Shown here piece by piece: positions 14,913 to 15,665 of a stretch of 15,665 bases of DNA (its first letter is position 1; every line of letters starts with the position of its first letter). Below the pieces are notes generated by a model. It saw only the letters and a program-made list of their open reading frames with translations. It was not told the origin of the DNA and made no database searches. This DNA comes from JAVVHH01 sp050954595. Lineage in GTDB: Bacteria > Pseudomonadota > Alphaproteobacteria > Acetobacterales > Acetobacteraceae. The translations under genes were made by a program, and so were the position numbers. The stretch lies in contig JBPBQE010000561.1 in assembly GCA_050954595.1 (NCBI GenBank), positions 1 to 15,665 of the forward strand, written 5' to 3'.

Positions 14913-14935
14913 GTGGCGCTCCGGGGAGCGCCACC
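14912..14935. terminator. Hairpin terminator between convergent cbpM and tandem-repeat genes
   Basis: Arms 14912-14920 and 14927-14935 (GGTGGCGCT / AGCGCCACC) form a perfect 9-bp stem, extendable inward by CC/GG. It begins in the last base of the cbpM stop codon and lies ten bases from the stop of the opposing gene. There is no T-run on either side, so function as an intrinsic terminator is probable but not certain. Confidence 0.6.
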
Positions 14936-14944
14936 GGAGTCGAC

Positions 14945-15304
14945 TTAGTTGCTGTGCTGGATCTTCTTCTTGACGTGATGTGCGGCGCGGCTGGTCGCCG
15001 TTCCGCGCGGGTTGGCTGCGGTGCCGTCCGACTGAGCCGGGTAGGCGCCGCTGGTGTTGGTGCCGGCGGCACGGTCGAGCGCACGGCTGGCGGCGGTGCC
15101 GGGCGGGTTGGCGACGGTGCCATCACGCTGGGCGGGATAGGCGCCGCTGGTGTCGGTGCCGGCGGCGCGGTCCAGGGTGCGGGTCGCGGCGGTGCCGGGC
15201 GGGTTGGCGGTGGTGGTGCTCGGGGCTGTCTGGGCGAAAGCGGCCGCGCTGACCACGGTGAACGCGATGGCGACCAGGCCATTGAGGATCGGGCGAACAG
15301 ACAT
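14945..15304 (-). CDS. Small exported protein with 32-residue tandem repeats
   Basis: An unrecognised 119-residue protein. A signal peptide occupies residues 1-25, ending AAAFAQ, so export is likely. The mature part is two complete copies of a 32-residue unit (33-64 and 65-96) starting ANPPGTAA and containing LDRAAGT, TSGAYPAQ and DGT. A third partial copy starts ANPRGTA and runs into a basic tail, HHVKKKIQHSN. Composition is Ala/Gly/Thr/Pro-rich and probably disordered. AGGAGC at 15311-15316, six bases before the ATG, fixes the start well. It is followed by a hairpin and a convergent cbpM; upstream lies the 3' end of an ABC permease in the same direction, separated by 107 bases and a hairpin, so it is probably its own unit. 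The function is unknown; an outer-surface or stress-related role would be a guess. Confidence 0.75.
   Translation of the reverse strand: MSVRPILNGLVAIAFTVVSAAAFAQTAPSTTTANPPGTAATRTLDRAAGTDTSGAYPAQRDGTVANPPGTAASRALDRAAGTNTSGAYPAQSDGTAANPRGTATSRAAHHVKKKIQHSN
14990..15208 (-). repeat. 96-bp coding tandem repeat, about 2.3 copies
   Basis: Unit 1 is 15113-15208, unit 2 is 15017-15112 and a partial third unit spans about 14990-15016. The copies keep the reading frame (96 = 3 x 32) and differ mainly by scattered point changes, such as Thr to Ala and Asp to Asn. The differences suggest an older duplication under coding constraint rather than a fresh slippage event. Such repeats can change copy number between strains. 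Confidence 0.85.
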
Positions 15305-15358
15305 AAAAAAGCTCCTGACGTATGCGGTTGATTTCCGTACCGCACCGTCATGTAACGC

Positions 15359-15390
15359 CACAACTCCGGCGAAAGATCGCCGGGATTGTG
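15359..15390 (-). terminator. Hairpin downstream of the ABC permease gene
   Basis: Arms 15359-15372 and 15377-15390 pair over 14 positions with one mismatch and one G-U pair around a 4-base loop; the CCGGCGA/TCGCCGG core is perfect. It lies 22 bases past the permease stop and 55 bases before the next gene start on the same strand. There is no T-run, so it may be a terminator or a 3'-end stabilising structure. Confidence 0.5.
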
Positions 15391-15411
15391 GTGCCGATAA
15401 GGCTCGGCTGA

Positions 15412-15665
15412 TCAGCGGCGCGCGAGCAGCACACCGCTGGTGGCGGTCAGCACGAGGGTAGTGGCCATCAGGATCAGGGCGATGGCCGACGCGAACGGCC
15501 AGTTGTTGTTGGTGCTGAACTCCCAGTAGAGCAGCGGCGCCATCATCTGGAAGCGCGGTCCGCCGAGCAGGAACGGCGTGGCGTACGCGTTCATCGCCAG
15601 GATGAAGCACAGGATGCCGGCAGTCGCGACGCCGGGCAGCGCGAGGGGCCAGACCACGCGACGGA
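15412..15665 (-). CDS. ABC transporter permease (PotB/PotC-like), C-terminal end only
   Basis: The last 84 or so residues of an inner-membrane permease of a binding-protein-dependent ABC importer; the rest lies beyond the right edge. The visible part begins RRVVWPLALPGVATAG, which is the end of the EAA cytoplasmic loop that contacts the ATPase. A membrane segment and AYATPFLLGGPRF follow, a pattern typical of the PotB/PotC (spermidine/putrescine-type) permease branch. Further on come MMAPLLYWEFS, the last membrane segment (SAIALILMATTLVLTAT) and a short basic end. The frame is open to the edge; the GTG at 15657 is internal, not a start. Partner genes would lie upstream on this strand, outside the window. 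Substrate class (polyamine, iron or other small cation) cannot be set from this fragment. Confidence 0.85.
   Translation of the reverse strand, partial: RRVVWPLALPGVATAGILCFILAMNAYATPFLLGGPRFQMMAPLLYWEFSTNNNWPFASAIALILMATTLVLTATSGVLLARR

Overview
This is a GC-rich, densely packed chromosomal window with many GTG/TTG-type starts, short operon overlaps and twin-arginine leaders. Gene content suggests an alphaproteobacterium, most likely of the Rhodospirillales/Acetobacteraceae. The clues are a carotenoid glycosyl-ester cluster with DUF2141, an orphan TRAP binding protein, BtpA, a PEP-CTERM protein and CbpA/CbpM. The taxonomic call is an inference from gene content; there is no rRNA or tRNA gene to test it.

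Layout. (1) Positions 1-5249, all on +: a five-gene operon-like block of two CrtI-family carotenoid desaturase/oxidase genes (the first cut by the window edge), a PlsC-type acyltransferase, a family 2 glycosyltransferase and an exported DUF2141 protein. Junctions are overlapping or coupled. The set resembles the late steps of staphyloxanthin-type carotenoid assembly: desaturate/oxidise the backbone, add a sugar, esterify it with a fatty acid. No synthase or early isoprenoid gene is in view. (2) Positions 5250-5479: an intergenic stretch holding a compact structured element. It has a -10-like box, 18 bases exactly complementary to the 16S rRNA 3' end, a 23-codon ORF at ideal spacing and a 13-bp GNRA-loop hairpin. 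I think it is the most interesting object in the window. (3) Positions 5480-8263: a TauD/TfdA dioxygenase (-) divergent from a Tat-exported TRAP-type binding protein (+), which converges with a BtpA-family protein (-). (4) Positions 8411-11041: a DEAD-box RNA helicase (+) converging on an FMN-dependent (LLM) monooxygenase (-). (5) Positions 11191-13569: a Tat-exported PhoD-like phosphatase (+) and a PEP-CTERM protein (-) facing each other across a strong hairpin. (6) Positions 13708-14912: a cbpA-cbpM chaperone pair (+). (7) Positions 14945-15665: a small exported protein built on a 32-residue tandem repeat (-), then the C-terminal end of an ABC permease (-) that runs off the window.

No CRISPR array, insertion sequence, tRNA, rRNA or prophage gene was seen, and no gene-free stretch exceeds about 230 bases. 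Apart from the carotenoid block, the genes look like independent single-gene or two-gene units. Many are arranged tail-to-tail with 1-3 base gaps.
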